Source: Pyrrhoderma lamaoense (lineage: Eukaryota; Basidiomycota; Agaricomycetes; Hymenochaetales; Hymenochaetaceae). From it: a stretch of 64,000 nt of DNA. Each line of letters opens with the position of its first letter. The stretch's first letter is position 1. The notes under the pieces were generated by a model that had not been told where the DNA came from, made no database searches, and worked only from the letters and a program-made list of their open reading frames with translations. The stretch is from the NCBI GenBank assembly GCA_002794735.1, contig NBAZ01000006.1:1178001-1242000 (forward strand), in the 5' to 3' direction. Made by a program: the position numbers and the translations under genes. Of the stretch, positions 33,627-46,300 are shown one piece after another.

Positions 33627-36600
33627 ATGGAAGATGCATCTGATGTTGGAAAATATGGAACAATCAGACTTCTGAGATCGCGGGAACCTTTTTCTGTTGT
33701 TGCAACTTATCCTATCGACGAAGAGGAGGTTACTTTTGGACGCGATGCGAGCTGTGGTGTGAGGCTATACTATCAGGAGGTCAGTCCTGTTCACTGCAAA
33801 CTGGTGTTTGAGGACAGAAAAGCCTTTCTACAAGTTCTCGGGACGAGTGGCATTGTTATAGATGGATGCCCAGTCTTTCCTACAAAGCCAACTGACGGTG
33901 ACAATACGCCAACGACCGTTCCACTTCTAAATGGCAATACGTTTGAAATCTTTAGAAAGCGATTCATATTCAACTATCCACCCAAATCCATCCGTCCGCA
34001 ATTATTCACCCCAGCTACGGCTCGAAGGAAGAGTATTCGAATGAGTTTAGTAAACTCGGCCGTGGTCTTCACACCAGCTCCATCACCCTTTCCTCACGAG
34101 AATCTCCGAGTCCTACAGAGTCCGTTGAAAATATCGACGTTAGATCAGACAGTTACACTGGTTGATGGTAATCACCCACGTGTCTTTGAAGAAGAACAGG
34201 ATCTTGTCATCCTAGAAGATATTGAAGAACAAACGGATCCAGTTTCTCCCACTCCGGTTCGCACGGAAGTACTCCCATCACTTCACAAACAAAACTCCCC
34301 TCTTAAAACTCCTCGCCGTCGGGCTGCACCCTCATTGCATCGAGCAGTTCTGATACGATCGGCACAGCGTGTTGCTATCATGCGTGAAACACAAAATCTG
34401 TTTATGCGTGCTCAGAATCAGGTTCATCAACCAGAATTTAACAGTAATACAGAAGATGATATTGATGAAGGAGAAGAAGAAGAAGAAGTTAGCAATAGTA
34501 TACTAAATCTCTCGGACGAAGAAGAAGAAGACAGCCATCTTGACTCCACAAACGACAACGATACTGAAGAAACTCAAGAGGAAATGCTAAAAGAGCCAGA
34601 TGAATGGGACATAACAGAAGTGAGTGAAACGACATAAATATTGAGCATGTGGAATATGGAATATCTAATATGTTTATGCCAGGCTCGAGACGAGTACTGT
34701 GCGGAAGACATACAAAGTGAACCGCACTACACCACACCCCTTCAAGTTAGTCGTACAATCCATTTCTCGAATTCCACAACTCCACAACTTGGCCTTTTGG
34801 CGGAGAAGCCACAACAGACTAGCTCAAACGATCAGATAAGAGCTGGTCCTCAAAGACCTCCACCAGGATATATATTTGGATCAACTCCTGGAGTAAAGGA
34901 AAAAGTTGAGTCTATTGTAGAAGAGTTGCCAGTCAGTCAGCCACCTTCGCCAACTAAACGAACTGCCATTTCTGCTGAGGAACGCAAAGTAATTATCATT
35001 TTAATAATATTAATTATGCGTAATAATGAACTCCCTTCAGGCCATTTTAGAACGTCGTAAGTCAGCCTTAAAAGTACCTGAACCAGAAATTCCGGGTCTT
35101 GGGACGCGTCGCTTGTCTATTGCTCCTAACATATCTAATGCCCCGGCCTCACCATTCAAGGCATTGAGTGCCGACATCGAGAAAGGAGAGGATACTCGTA
35201 GTGCTATAAAGCGAATGGAGGCTCAGTTACTTGAACTTCGCCGAAATTCAACATCCCCGACTCGTCCTAGAATCTCAAAAGATCTGTGCCCTCCTTCTCC
35301 TGAGAAAACATTTTCCTTGCTTTCGAAAGAGGGGAATGCTGATTCCAAGTATAAAACACTAAAACAGCGTATGAAAGATGAAATGGAATCGTTCGAAGAG
35401 GAAGGGTTCAAGAGCGAAACTAGTAATCAATCAGCTGAACCGAGTGCCCACTTTGATACCCCACCTCTTGACGGACTTCGCAACATTTTTCATATCTCCA
35501 AAACTGCTCACGGAATTGAGAGCCCTGCCGTTATTAGTTTACAGGACATGTTTCATGCCGCGCAAGACAATTCAAGTACTTCAAATCTTACTGGCATACA
35601 TCATTCACTCACGGAAAAGTCTACGCCTCGGACTCCTGAAATTGATAGTTTGGGAGACATGATATCTTTGGAAAAGGACCCTCAACAGAGTCAGGAAAAC
35701 GTCGACAAGACTGGTTCGAGTATTAAGGGCGGGAGTAACGAGTCGTTAGATAATGACAATGATTGTGGTATAAATGATCCCGATGTTAAAAAATCAGGAC
35801 CAGTGAGGCCTGGCGCAGTTATTGGGCATGGGAAGATACCTACTATGACTCGTAATCTAGTTCGAAGTAGAGCTCGGCGTCCAAATCTGATACGATCTCG
35901 CGGCACTCCAACTGACGCTTCCATTGTGGCAGATGATGAGACTACTCCAGACTTAAACACAACAAAATCCTCAAACCAGTCGTCAAATGGTATACCTGTA
36001 GCTGCGATAGTGCACCGGACAACCCGCGGACGGCGGAATATAACTGTTGACTCTGATATCGCTGATGATGAAGCTGTAAGTCAATGAATTATGTTATCTT
36101 CATCCATGGTTTTTCTAATCAATAGAATAGACTCCAAACCTTGAAAAGCAAGGTTCGAAGGTCAATTCTCGTAGAGGGAAAACATCAATAAATTCGGGTA
36201 TAGCGCAACCCACCAAAGCTACACGCAAAAATCAGCGGAGGGCACAAAATCAGCAGGAAAGATCCTCTGTGTTCTCTGGACGCAATACACGCTCTCGTTC
36301 TCGTAGCTTGGATGTAGATGGCGAAGAGCTTGTACTGAACAGAGTCAATGTTGGGCCATCGAACGTGGGCGTGATACATGAGGACGAAGAATGTGACATT
36401 TCATCTGCCATGAATGCACAAAATGTGAATATTGAAGGAATCCCGTCGTCGGACAGTAGTACTATCTCCAAGGTAGATCGAGTGACAATGGGCTCTCAGA
36501 GCTCCCAACCAAACCAAGGGATACGACCACTTCGAAAGATTCCGTCAGTGGACCTCACTGATCATGACACTGTTGCTACATGTAACAAGGGTGATAAGGA

Positions 36601-36826
36601 GAACACTCCAGAAAAGTCTTCTGGTTCTGGCTCGAATACTGAATGTACAACTAGTCGTGTAAGCAAACCCTCATCCAAGTCCCGTTCTACGGTTGGGAAA
36701 GACAAAGCGGCTGCTACAAGAACGGGTAAATCACGAATAGCGAAACCTTCTTCTAAGACTGTGAAAGTGAAGACGGAAGAACCAACCTCAACTCTCCGAA
36801 TTACCCGCTCCAGGACTAAGAAGTAA
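33627..36826 (+). CDS. FHA-domain nuclear protein (Ki-67-like layout)
   Basis: The N-terminal FHA domain (about residues 15-115) shows VTFGRDASCGVRL, VSPVHCKL and the TSGIVIDG turn; FHA domains bind phosphothreonine. The rest, about 870 residues, is disordered, very rich in Ser, Lys and Arg with TPRRRAAPSLHRAVL, an acidic stretch (DEGEEEEE), many SP and TP sites, and a basic C-terminus RITRSRTKK. FHA at the N-terminus plus a long phosphorylatable basic tail recalls Ki-67 and other chromatin-associated proteins; that is an analogy, not homology shown here. Four exons: 33627-34618, 34683-34989 (approx.), about 35041-36075 and 36131-36826. No frame break in 3.2 kb. Confidence 0.72.
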
Positions 36827-37098
36827 ATGTAAAATAGTACATGATTTATTCTGCCTCTTTTTTGTAGTTAAACTATTGTCGCGTAGTATAGTGCTTTTAT
36901 ATCTGCTGTGAATCTCACAAATGTGTACCCTCCAGAGATCTGTAAAAAAGTGTAAATATACCCCGTTACTCCTATGATTCTTTCAGGCATGCGAAAGGCT
37001 TCAATCCCTCAACCAAGACATGAACTTGACTCAATAAATTCTATTCGACAATGATATATTAATCTGTATCAGACATTTGATAAGGTTCTTAACAATAC
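36827..37098. other. Convergent 3' region
   Basis: Short AT-rich segment between the ends of the FHA gene and the leftward coiled-coil gene. No gene. Confidence 0.5.
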
Positions 37099-37725
37099 TT
37101 AGTGCCGACTAGGCCTCTCTATGATCTTATCGTCCCATTTAAGATAACTAGGGCTTGCATCTTTTACACTGCTTGCTGTTAGTCCTCTGAGAGTTTTTGG
37201 CTGTTTCTCCAACTCTTTCTCCAGCTCTGATTCCTTACGCCGTCTCATCAACTCTTTCTCTCTACGCAGCCTATCTTCATTCTCTCTACGCAGTTTCTCC
37301 TCTCTCTCTTTACGCAGTCTCTCCTCTCTCTCTTTACGCTGTCTCTCCTCTCTCTCTTTACGCAGTCTTTCCAACTCCTCTCTCTCTCTACGCTGTCTCT
37401 CCAACTCCTCTCTCTCTTTGCGCTGTCTCTCTAACTCTTTCTGTTCACGCTGCTTTTGTTCCTTTTCTGCCTTATCTTTCTCCTTTGCGGTGAGTGTTCC
37501 CAAAGCAGGGAAAGCTTCAACAGGTTGCGGTTTTGGTTTCGGTTTCGGTTTTGCAGGGGCACGCACTGGTTGTTGTTGTTGGACTACATCTCTAAAACTA
37601 GGTTTAGTGCTTGTTGATGCTCCAGCAGTACGAGTTGTCGGATTTCTAGATCTACTAGCACTAGATTGTACCGCTGTTTTATTTTGTTCCTCAAAGTTTG
37701 CTAAAGACACATATTTCTTTGACAT
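37099..37725 (-). CDS. Charged coiled-coil protein with RKEREE repeats
   Basis: Single-exon gene of 208 residues; product not recognised. The N-terminus MSKKYVSLANFEEQNK is followed by a low-complexity part with FRDVVQQQQ and the run KPKPKPKPQPVEAFPALG. Residues about 78-175 form an uninterrupted highly charged helix of ERQRKEREEL and RLRKEREE repeats, typical of a long single alpha helix or coiled coil. The end SPSYLKWDDKIIERP is less repetitive. Words such as FRDVV and VEAFPALG recall RNA-binding or translation-associated fungal proteins, but this is weak. On the plus strand it appears as a CT-rich simple repeat. Confidence 0.65.
   Translation of the reverse strand: MSKKYVSLANFEEQNKTAVQSSASRSRNPTTRTAGASTSTKPSFRDVVQQQQPVRAPAKPKPKPKPQPVEAFPALGTLTAKEKDKAEKEQKQREQKELERQRKEREELERQRREREELERLRKEREERQRKEREERLRKEREEKLRRENEDRLRREKELMRRRKESELEKELEKQPKTLRGLTASSVKDASPSYLKWDDKIIERPSRH
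37230..37445. repeat. Coding simple repeat (CTCTCTCTTTACG type)
   Basis: About fifteen imperfect copies of a 15-18 bp unit such as TTTACGCAGTCTCTCCTCTCTC. They encode the charged helix of the leftward gene at 37099-37725. Confidence 0.7.
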
Positions 37726-38405
37726 AGTGGTTAGGATAAGGAGTGTTTGATACCAGTAATGGTTGTATCCAACTTGAGGTACTTATAAAAAGAGGATGGG
37801 ATGCCTTACGTCGATGGCTGAAAGATGTTTGTATACACTATCACCATTAAGGGACCAATATTGCGAGGGGAAAGGGACAAAGTTCTCCTTATTGCAATTG
37901 TGTATGTTATATTACTACCATTTGACCCACTTGTTTACTTTGCTACCACGTGTAGAATCCCTCTAAACTTCTAATGAGGTAGTATGCAAGTACATTTTCC
38001 CTTATACGTCGCTATCACACATCATACACGTGTTTATTGACGGCATGAATTACGCATAAATTCAAAGGTTACCGGACAATGTCCCGTGCACAGTCTAGTA
38101 ACATTGAACGCACTGCTAGATTTGGCAAAGCTGGTATCTAGACTGATTAATGCAAGAAATAGTACATATACTGATAAATCCGGAGACCACTTGATGAAAT
38201 ATTGTGACACACGCCATCGTGCGTAATGCAAAGATGGACGAATCCGTTTAATTGTTTATTACTCAAATATTACGGTTGTTCCAAGCCCTTTTCTTCTTTG
38301 CTTTATTTGCTAAAGTGAGCGCCGATTTTTGGTAAAACGAGCTTCAGAAATTTTTAGACCCGAGAATTGAACATGCAAGTGGCTTCTATCCTACTCCTAC
38401 GCAGA
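37726..38405. other. Intergenic DNA
   Basis: Nothing supported as a gene. It contains the promoter of the coiled-coil gene on its left side and the lipase 3' UTR on its right side. Confidence 0.5.
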
Positions 38406-39633
38406 CTAGACCTTTGGTCCATAGTGTACTAGATATTTTTCCTCCCATCCATCAACAGGTGTACCATTCACAAGTATGTAGTCAAGTCTACACATAAGTT
38501 TACATGTTCTGTCCAAATCTCTTCCGTTGTAGAATTTGTGACCCCCTCTGGAGTTTATCTTCCTATGTCTTTGCGTTGATTCAACATGATTTTCATCATG
38601 TCGGACGGTGAAAATATTATGTTCCTTCTCTGTTTCTGGTATCCTATAGATTCGACCTTGATGTTCGTATAATGATTGGAGCTGTGGGTGTCGGTATCCT
38701 AGAAACATAGGTGGGAGCGCAGGAATTCCTATAGTACATTAATCGCTAAAATTGATGTTATAAAGGTACCGCCAACTTACCATCATTATAATTTCTGACT
38801 GAAAAATCGACGAACGTAGTTTCACCAAACTTTCTTTTATACTTGTCCACGCAGATCGCATACTTCTCTGCAAATTTACTATCTCCTACCCTAGGGGAGC
38901 CAAAGCCAACGTACTTTATAGTAAAAATCCGTCCTGTAGGCGTAGTCATTGTTTGTTCTAAGATACCAATCAAGTCCAGGACAAAGAAACAAGCAAGAGC
39001 GGCTCCGAGACTGTGTCCGGTAATTACAATCTCTTCAATCTCAGGAAAATCTAGCAGACATGACGTTAGAGCTCCAAAGACATAAGATCTTATCCCTAGG
39101 TACAGTTTCCAGAAACCGGAATGTACATAAGCAACATTACTAGAATCCTCTTGCATGTTACATATTGATTTATGTATCGTTTTTCGGATGTCTAAGTCTA
39201 GAAGAGCTTGCTCTACGTATGCTGTTCCAGCAAAAGCTAGTACAGCTTGCCTTTTTTTGGGTAGATGAACGATGATAGCTCTAGTTCTCTCAGTACCATG
39301 TATAACAGAATGTAAATCGGAACCCCGTAGTCCTTGATAGAGCTCGAGTGGAAAGTGGTGTTGTAACAGACTGTCAAGATACAGCCAGATAAGTCTGACA
39401 TTGAAAAAATTATGAGCTATATCTGCGAAACATCCTATATCTGAGAGTGAGCGCTGTAAGTCTACAGATATAGACTCATTTTCTGTCAAAACTTGTGATG
39501 ATCGCTTTGCGAAACCTAGTTTTAAGATCCAACGAAAGTTAGAGAACCTTACCGAACTCGTTTCTTCTTGATTTTCTTCTTCTTCTAGGCATTTGACAGA
39601 ATTTCTACTACTCCTTCTAAGTAAGCGTCTCAT
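38406..39633 (-). CDS. Class 3 lipase (intracellular)
   Basis: Alpha/beta hydrolase of lipase class 3 (PF01764). The N-terminus MRRLLRRSSRNSVK is basic with no signal peptide. Core motifs in order: RAIIVHLPKKRQAVLAFAGT (oxyanion strand), the nucleophile elbow VITGHSLGAALAC (Ser), VGFGSPRVGD with the likely catalytic Asp region, and NDGIPALPP followed by GYRHPQ, where the His is the probable catalytic base. Exons 39633-38781 and 38728-38406; the 52 bp intron falls in NDG/GIPALPP and joins in phase. No frame break. The triad appears complete, unlike the related fold at 53008-54751. Substrate unknown. Confidence 0.82.
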
Positions 39634-40113
39634 ATAGATAATGAATGTGGGTGAAAAGAAATATGCTTAAAGAGCTTTGGTTGTTAACGCCACACTTTGC
39701 AAAATATATTGGAATTTGCTGGATGCAGTAAGATATCTTGTCTTGCAACCTAGAGATGTATTAGCTTTTACTTATTTCTATAATAGATTATATAGCCTTG
39801 AGAAGAGACTTTGGAAGTCTATAGCCAAGGAGAGAACTGATATTACAAGTAAATATTATATAATAGCAAGAAGTCCACGCCACCTGAACCCTATACGAGT
39901 AAGTAGGATCTTTGCGGAGTTCCAAAAACCAAAAAAGGCAATTACCAATCAGGTTCTTACCGTATCGTAACTAATAGTTTGACGCCAACGACAGTGAGTG
40001 CTTGACCTTGACGCCGGCGCACCTCTTTGAACAGTCCCCCAACTTTTTTTCGGCTGTTTCGAGGCAAGAAGGTCCTATTTATAATCTGTATCTGACGTTT
40101 AAGAGAACGACCA
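39634..40113. promoter_or_regulatory. Divergent promoter region, lipase and complex I subunit
   Basis: 480 bp between two start codons facing away from each other. A plus-strand open frame at 39677-39970 lacks support and I do not call it a gene. Confidence 0.45.
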
Positions 40114-42847
40114 ATGCTCATCAAGTCGATACCCTCGTCTACCGCTCGCATCGTTAAAGCAGCTTCGTCTTCGTGTCGCAATGGTAAGCTCGCATTTTTA
40201 TTGTATATTATCCTCATTAATAACGAGCTTCTTTTAGGGACGAGGGCATTTGCTTCATCTTCATCGAGGCAAGCCGATATCACACTGACCGTTGATGGGA
40301 AAGAGGTTACCGTCCCACAAGGTGTGTAAAGTAAACTTACAAGGCTGTTACCGAGAAGATACTAAACTAAAAAATATATAAAAATAAGGGTCTGCACTAA
40401 TTCAAGCTTGCGAAGCTGCAGGTTCACCTGTGCCTAGGTATGCTGATAGTAACTCACCTCTAATGCTGGTTAAAGTTGACTTTTAATGCGTACAGATTTT
40501 GCTACCATGACCGGTTGGTTCTTAGTTAACTCACAAATCTGATTGTTCTTATAACTCTTGTCTACTTACTTCCTTTACAGCCTAGCAATTGCTGGTAATT
40601 GCAGGTGTGCACGACTTTGTCTGAAGGTCATAAATGACGCTAACAATGCAATAGGATGTGCTTGGTTGAAGTAGAAAGAGCACCCAAACCCGTTGCTTCC
40701 TGGTGAGAACTACTGTTAACTGTAATCTATAGCTCATATAACTAATATGTTGGCAGTGCTGCTCCTGCTATGCCTGGTGCAAAAGTTTTCACTAACACAC
40801 CACTTGTACATGCTGCCCGGTTAGTCGGCCGCCCTCCCTTTTTCCCGTTTAAATACTCATATAATATATAGGGAAGGAGTTATGGAGTTCTTACTCGCAA
40901 ACCATCCATTAGACTGTCCCATTTGCGACCAGGGTGGAGAATGTGATCTTCAAGACCAATCAATGCGATATGGTTCTGACCGAACCAGATTCCACGAGAT
41001 TGCGGGGAAGCGAGCTGTAGAAGATAAGGATCTTGGTCCTTTAGTTAAGACGGTCATGACACGATGCATTCAATGTACTCGTTGTGTGCGGTTTGCGAAT
41101 GAGGTAGCAGGTGTTGAAGAGCTCGGTACCACGGGACGTGGAAATGACATGCAGATAGGCATGTATGTTGAAAAGATGATGAACTCTGAGCTTTCAGGGA
41201 ATATAGTCGATCTTTGCCCTGTCGGTGCACTTACAAGCAAGCCATATGCGTTCCATGCTCGCCCATGGGAGCTGAAAAACACTGAATCGGTTGATGTGCT
41301 CGATGCCGTTGGCTCTAATATCCGCGTTGATTCTCGTGGCGTGCAAGTCATGCGCATTCAGCCACGAACAAACGATGATGTAAACGAGGAGTGGATCAGT
41401 GATAAGACTCGTCATGCGCATGATGGTTTGAGGTTCCAGAGGTTGACAACCCCCTTAATAAAGGATGGCGATCGTTTCGTACCTGCTACCTGGGAAGAAG
41501 CACTGGAAGCAATAGCCCATGGTCTATCAGTGAGCAAGGCAAAGGGAAATGAGATTAAGGCTGTAGCAGGCCATCTGGCTGATACTGAATCCCTTGTTGC
41601 ACTGAAGGACCTTGTGAACAAACTTGGCTCGACAATCTTACACTAGATCAGGTAAATGGGGACAAGATGCCTGTACATGGTGTCGATGTTCGGTCGAATT
41701 ACCTTTTTAATTCAACAATACCAGGCGTTGAGGAAGCAGATGCTATCCTTCTGATTGGGACAAATCCTCGCCATGAAGCTGCTGTATTGAACTCTCGGAT
41801 ACGGAAAAGCTGGCTGCATACCGGTTTGGAGGTTGGGCTAATTGGTGAACGTGCAGATACTACATATGGTTATGATTACATTGGTGCAGACGCAAAGGCT
41901 CTCGCAAACTTTGTTGCTGGAAAAGGACCTTTTGTAGAGAAGTTTAAGCCGCAAAGAAACCTCTTATTATCGTTGGCAGTGCAATTGCTGAACACCCAGA
42001 TGGTGCTGCTGTATATAATGCACTTTCGAAGTATACCGAAGCAAACAAAGACCGCCTCATCACACCTGAATGGAACGGATTAAGTATTTTACAACGTGTA
42101 GCATCTCGCCCAGCAGCGTATGATATTGGGTTCGTCCCATCTAAAGAAGCATCAGAAACGACTCCGAAGTTTGTTTATCTCTTGAATGCGGATGAAGTAG
42201 ACCCGAAATCAATTCCGAAGGATGCCTTTGTCGTTTATCAAGGACATCATGGTGATCTTGGTGCTCAATTAGCTGATGTTTGTCTTCCTGGAGCGGCATA
42301 TACTGAAAAGTCAACTGTTTGGGTAAATACTGAGGGCGTGCGCAAGTTGGACGTGCCGCAGTTCCCCCACCAGGTGCATCTCGAGAAGATTGGAAAATTA
42401 TTCGGTAAGCTCAATATCAGCCTATTAACATACTATACATCCGTTAACTGGGTTCTAGTGCTATTTCGGAAGTTGTTGGACACCCATTACCTTATGATGA
42501 TGTCTTGAGTGTACGCGACCGGATGTGGGAGATTTCTCCATCCCTGGTTCGTTACGACGTAACCGAAAAGACCTCAACTGACCTCGCATCGCTGGGTCTG
42601 AAGACTCTCGCTGCCATCAATAAGTCTGCGACCGTCTCAGGTCTTGCTTTCAGGAAACCGATTAGTAACTTCTATCAAACTGACCCTATCTCACGAGCGT
42701 AAGTTTAATTAGAACAATTTCATTGACTGCAACGCTGACATTCTGAATAATATCAGTTCCGTGACAATGGCTCAATGCACTCGTGCTTTCACTAAAGGAG
42801 AAGAGTACGCGAATCCTGGTGCCGAGGCAGAGGCTGCATTTGCATAG
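40114..42847 (+). CDS. NUO78: NADH:ubiquinone oxidoreductase 78 kDa subunit (mitochondrial complex I)
   Basis: Largest peripheral-arm subunit of complex I (NDUFS1 family), carrying iron-sulfur clusters N1b, N4 and N5. An N-terminal basic presequence ([15 protein letters not shown]) is followed by [15 protein letters not shown], the 2Fe-2S ligands in CNxC form ([26 protein letters not shown]), the [15 protein letters not shown] and [10 protein letters not shown] clusters, and the molybdopterin-fold domain with [16 protein letters not shown]. The 5' part is split into about seven very short exons of 25-110 bp. Two single missing bases occur, at 41631 (restoring [12 protein letters not shown]) and 41948 (restoring [14 protein letters not shown]). 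The last intron lies near 42700-42757 and the end is GAEAEAAFA. The protein is essential for complex I, so these breaks are probably not real. Confidence 0.92.
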
Positions 42848-43374
42848 ATCATCATGTATAGTCCCAAAACAAAATAATATAACTTTTTAATATCTTCTTA
42901 GTGTTTTTTATTGGTTAATGATATCGCTTTGTGATTTTTGTGTAATAATATTTCTTATGTCTTGCACAAATAACATGGGTAACGTGAAGAATCATTCTAT
43001 ACACACCTAAGCCAATAAGGACATATATGTGTGTATCAAGATCAAGAAGAAAGGGTAAGCTTTGAAGTGCAAAGAGTGGATTACATATGAAAAGATGTGT
43101 TTATTCCGGATGTCGTATGAAAGCGTCAATGTCGTAGATCTGTGTGAAATCGTGCATAAAAAAGGGGAAATAAGTGAGGAATCAAGAGAAAAGAATGCAA
43201 TGGCCAATTAGGCGGGGAGTAGATCAAGAAATAATTGCTTTGGGGGAAAGAGCCACCAGGGTTATTTGAGAAATATGTTACAAATAAAAACACGAAAGGA
43301 AAATGATAGCTTTCAAAGGGTTGGTAAGCAGAAAGAAGACGGTAACAAACGATGAAAAAGTCATAATTAATTAT
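42848..43374. terminator. Convergent 3' region of complex I and STE6 genes
   Basis: 527 bp between two stop codons facing each other. Polyadenylation-like AT-rich words (AATAATAT, TTTTTATTGG) are present; no gene is seen. Exact poly(A) sites cannot be read from DNA. Confidence 0.4.
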
Positions 43375-46300
43375 TTACTCTGACTCTCCAACCCACTCGC
43401 CTCCACGCGCGAGTGAAGCAAAGACACCATTCAAACCAACGAGTTGGTGGTAAGTACCTTCCTCGGCAACGCGACCATCCTGAAGCACGATTATGCGATC
43501 ACAATGTTGCATTACAGCTATCTTGTGGGTAATTACCAACGTCGTACAGCTCATCTCTTTCATAAAAGCAATGTTTTCCATTACGGCTCGTTGACTATGC
43601 ACATCTAGAGCACTAGTACACTCGTCAAGAATGAGAATACGTGCTTTCCTGGCAAAAGCACGAGCAATGGCTATTCTCTGGGCTTGGCCTCCGGAGATGA
43701 GCGCAGCATTTTCACCAACAGAAGTTTCATAGCCTTCTTGCAAAGTATCAATGAAGCCTCTCAAGTTCGCCCTTTGGGTTGCATCCTCAATCTCGTCGAG
43801 ACTCAAGTTTGGATTAGGGTTTCCGTATCTAATGTTATTCGCAATGGAAGCATCAAATAATGCAGGGTTTTGGCTGACAACTGCAATATTGGACCGAAGA
43901 TAGTTCGTATCGATTAGGGAAAGATCGACGCCACCAATAGTGATCTCTCCGTCCGCTGGCTTATATAGTTTCTGAAGCAGGGCTGCGACTGTAGATTTCC
44001 CTGAGCCTGAAGCTCCTACAATAGCTACGCATTCATTTTTTCGAACACGGAAGGAAGTTGACGAAAGGACAGGGACTTCGACGCGCTCTGGGTATGAGAA
44101 GGAGACATTCGAGAATTTTATGTCCCCTAGGATTGAGGGCTGTATAGAGCCATGAGACTCCTCTGTATCTGTACTCAGGTCCAAGACTCTTTTCAGTTCT
44201 TGGGTAGCTGAGATGCCTTCGCGATCTTTTGGGCTACGAATGTTTATTATTAAGATCATTCTAGTATGAAAAAAATATAATCTACACTCACTGAAACTCA
44301 TAAGCTGAGAACCAATAGTGACCGTGAAGACGACAAGATTAAGGACCTCAACCATCTGTAGGTAGGAGTAAATTTCCTTGGAAACAAGTACTGCACCGAT
44401 AAAGAATAAGAATGCTTCAGAAAGGTAAATTATTCCATTCGCAACACCAAACGAGCATCCTTCGACAAATGCTCCTCGAATACCGTGCTTGTAAGCTCTT
44501 ACGACGGACTCTTCGTATTTCTCCTGGAAAACCTTTTCAAATGACATACATCTTATCGCACGTATGTTGGAGATGCACTAGGAGTTCAAGTTTTAGTCAA
44601 AGTCATTTATGAAACATAGTATTCTTACCTCGTAGTAGCCCCTCGCTATCTCCTCTCGCGCTAACTTGTTCCTTCTCTCAGCTTTTGCCACACTATTCGC
44701 CAAGAGAGACATAACAATAGCAAACACAGGACCGATCGCAAATCCCGCAAAAGTAAGCTGCCAACCTCTGACGAGGGCCCATAAAAGACCAACAGAAAGC
44801 ATCGTTGCAACTACAACAAATTGACCAATGACTACGCTTATCATATTCCGTGCATCATCACCGTCTTTAACAAGCGTTTGAACAATATTTGTTGCTGATC
44901 CTATACCATCCGACCTATCGAAGAAACTCTTATCCTGTGAAAGGAGGCGACTATAACAGAGTTTCCGAAGATGAGTGACCCAAGATGATGCCCCAGTTTC
45001 TAGTATAAAGTACTTGGAACCGAGAAGTATACCATCTAAAGCTGCCATTGCAAGTACTATCCCTCCGAATATATCGATTATATGGAGATTCTGAGCGCCG
45101 ACAGAGACTTCAAAAAGCAAGCGGGAGAGAACAAATGAAAATATAGGGGTCATGGCACCATTTAAGACGCAAACGACAAGCCCAAGGCATATCAAGGGTT
45201 TATTCGCCACCGTTGGCACCATGCCACGCAATAGACCAATGAAAGACGGGGGTTTTACAGACCTCTCTTTGGATACCTCTTGGGGAGAGTCTACGACAAC
45301 TGTTTGGAGAGGAACTTCTCTTCTCCTTCGTTGAAGTTGTTGCGATTGTCGCCCACCTTCCTCAGCATCCATCTGTTCTTTATCCAAGTCTTCAAAATTA
45401 TCGAGTTCGGTTTCATTTTCAGATTTAGTAGGAAGAGCAAACTGAACAGAACTCGGACGCCTTGATCCTGGATTAAACTGGAGCGAGAAACGTCTTCGCG
45501 TTAGATCGGCCCTCTTCGCAGCATTATCTACGCTTTTCCTCTTCGTTGTCTTTGAACGTTGCAACCGAACCTCGTCTCTGTCCGCCTCATCTCCAGTCTC
45601 ATGAGTCTGTAGAGTATATCCATCCATCTCCCCGTCTGTGCGAACATGAGTAAGGTCGGCAACGACGTCCAACATCCAGTTACTGAATCTAACCTCAGGA
45701 TCTCTGTGTGGAGCACCTTGAGGTTTAAGGACCATGACTGATAATTTTTTTCTGAGCTTAGCTTCGCTTTCTGTGAGTCTTGCACCCGTTCGCTCAAGTA
45801 TCTCCCCAACACCAGCACCAGAGTCGATGGATGTTAGTTGAGAATCACGCTTTGTTGGGAAACCTCCTTGAGCACCTTGTGCATGCATCATTTTAAGGAA
45901 TTCCCCTTCGTGACTATAGTCTAGTTCATCATCATTTTCGGAGAGAAGTGATGAGCGAGGTAACGAAGCTATCGGGACTTCAAGATCCGAGCGGTAACCT
46001 TGCTCCACAACTTGCCCATTCCTTAAAACATACACAAAATCTGAAGAAGTGATCTGAGAAAGATCATGTGTTATGACTATTGTCGTTTTGTTCCTCCGCC
46101 ATAACTTGATTGCTTCAAAAACCAATACGCGTGAAGTTACGTCAAGCGCAGAAGTGGCTTCGTCTAGTTATGGAGATGTTAGGAAGTTTAAAGTAAGCTA
46201 CACACAACACTTACCAAGTACAAGGACAGTAGGATCACGAAGCATAGCTCTTGCGATAGCTAACCTCTGCTTCTGTCCTCCCGAGAGGGAGACCCCTTCA

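Noticed and set aside
39677..39970. Rightward open frame between lipase and complex I genes
   Set aside because: It lies in the divergent promoter, starts without a proper ATG context and shows no family resemblance.
39957..40283. Leftward open frame over the start of the complex I gene
   Set aside because: Antisense shadow of the presequence exons.
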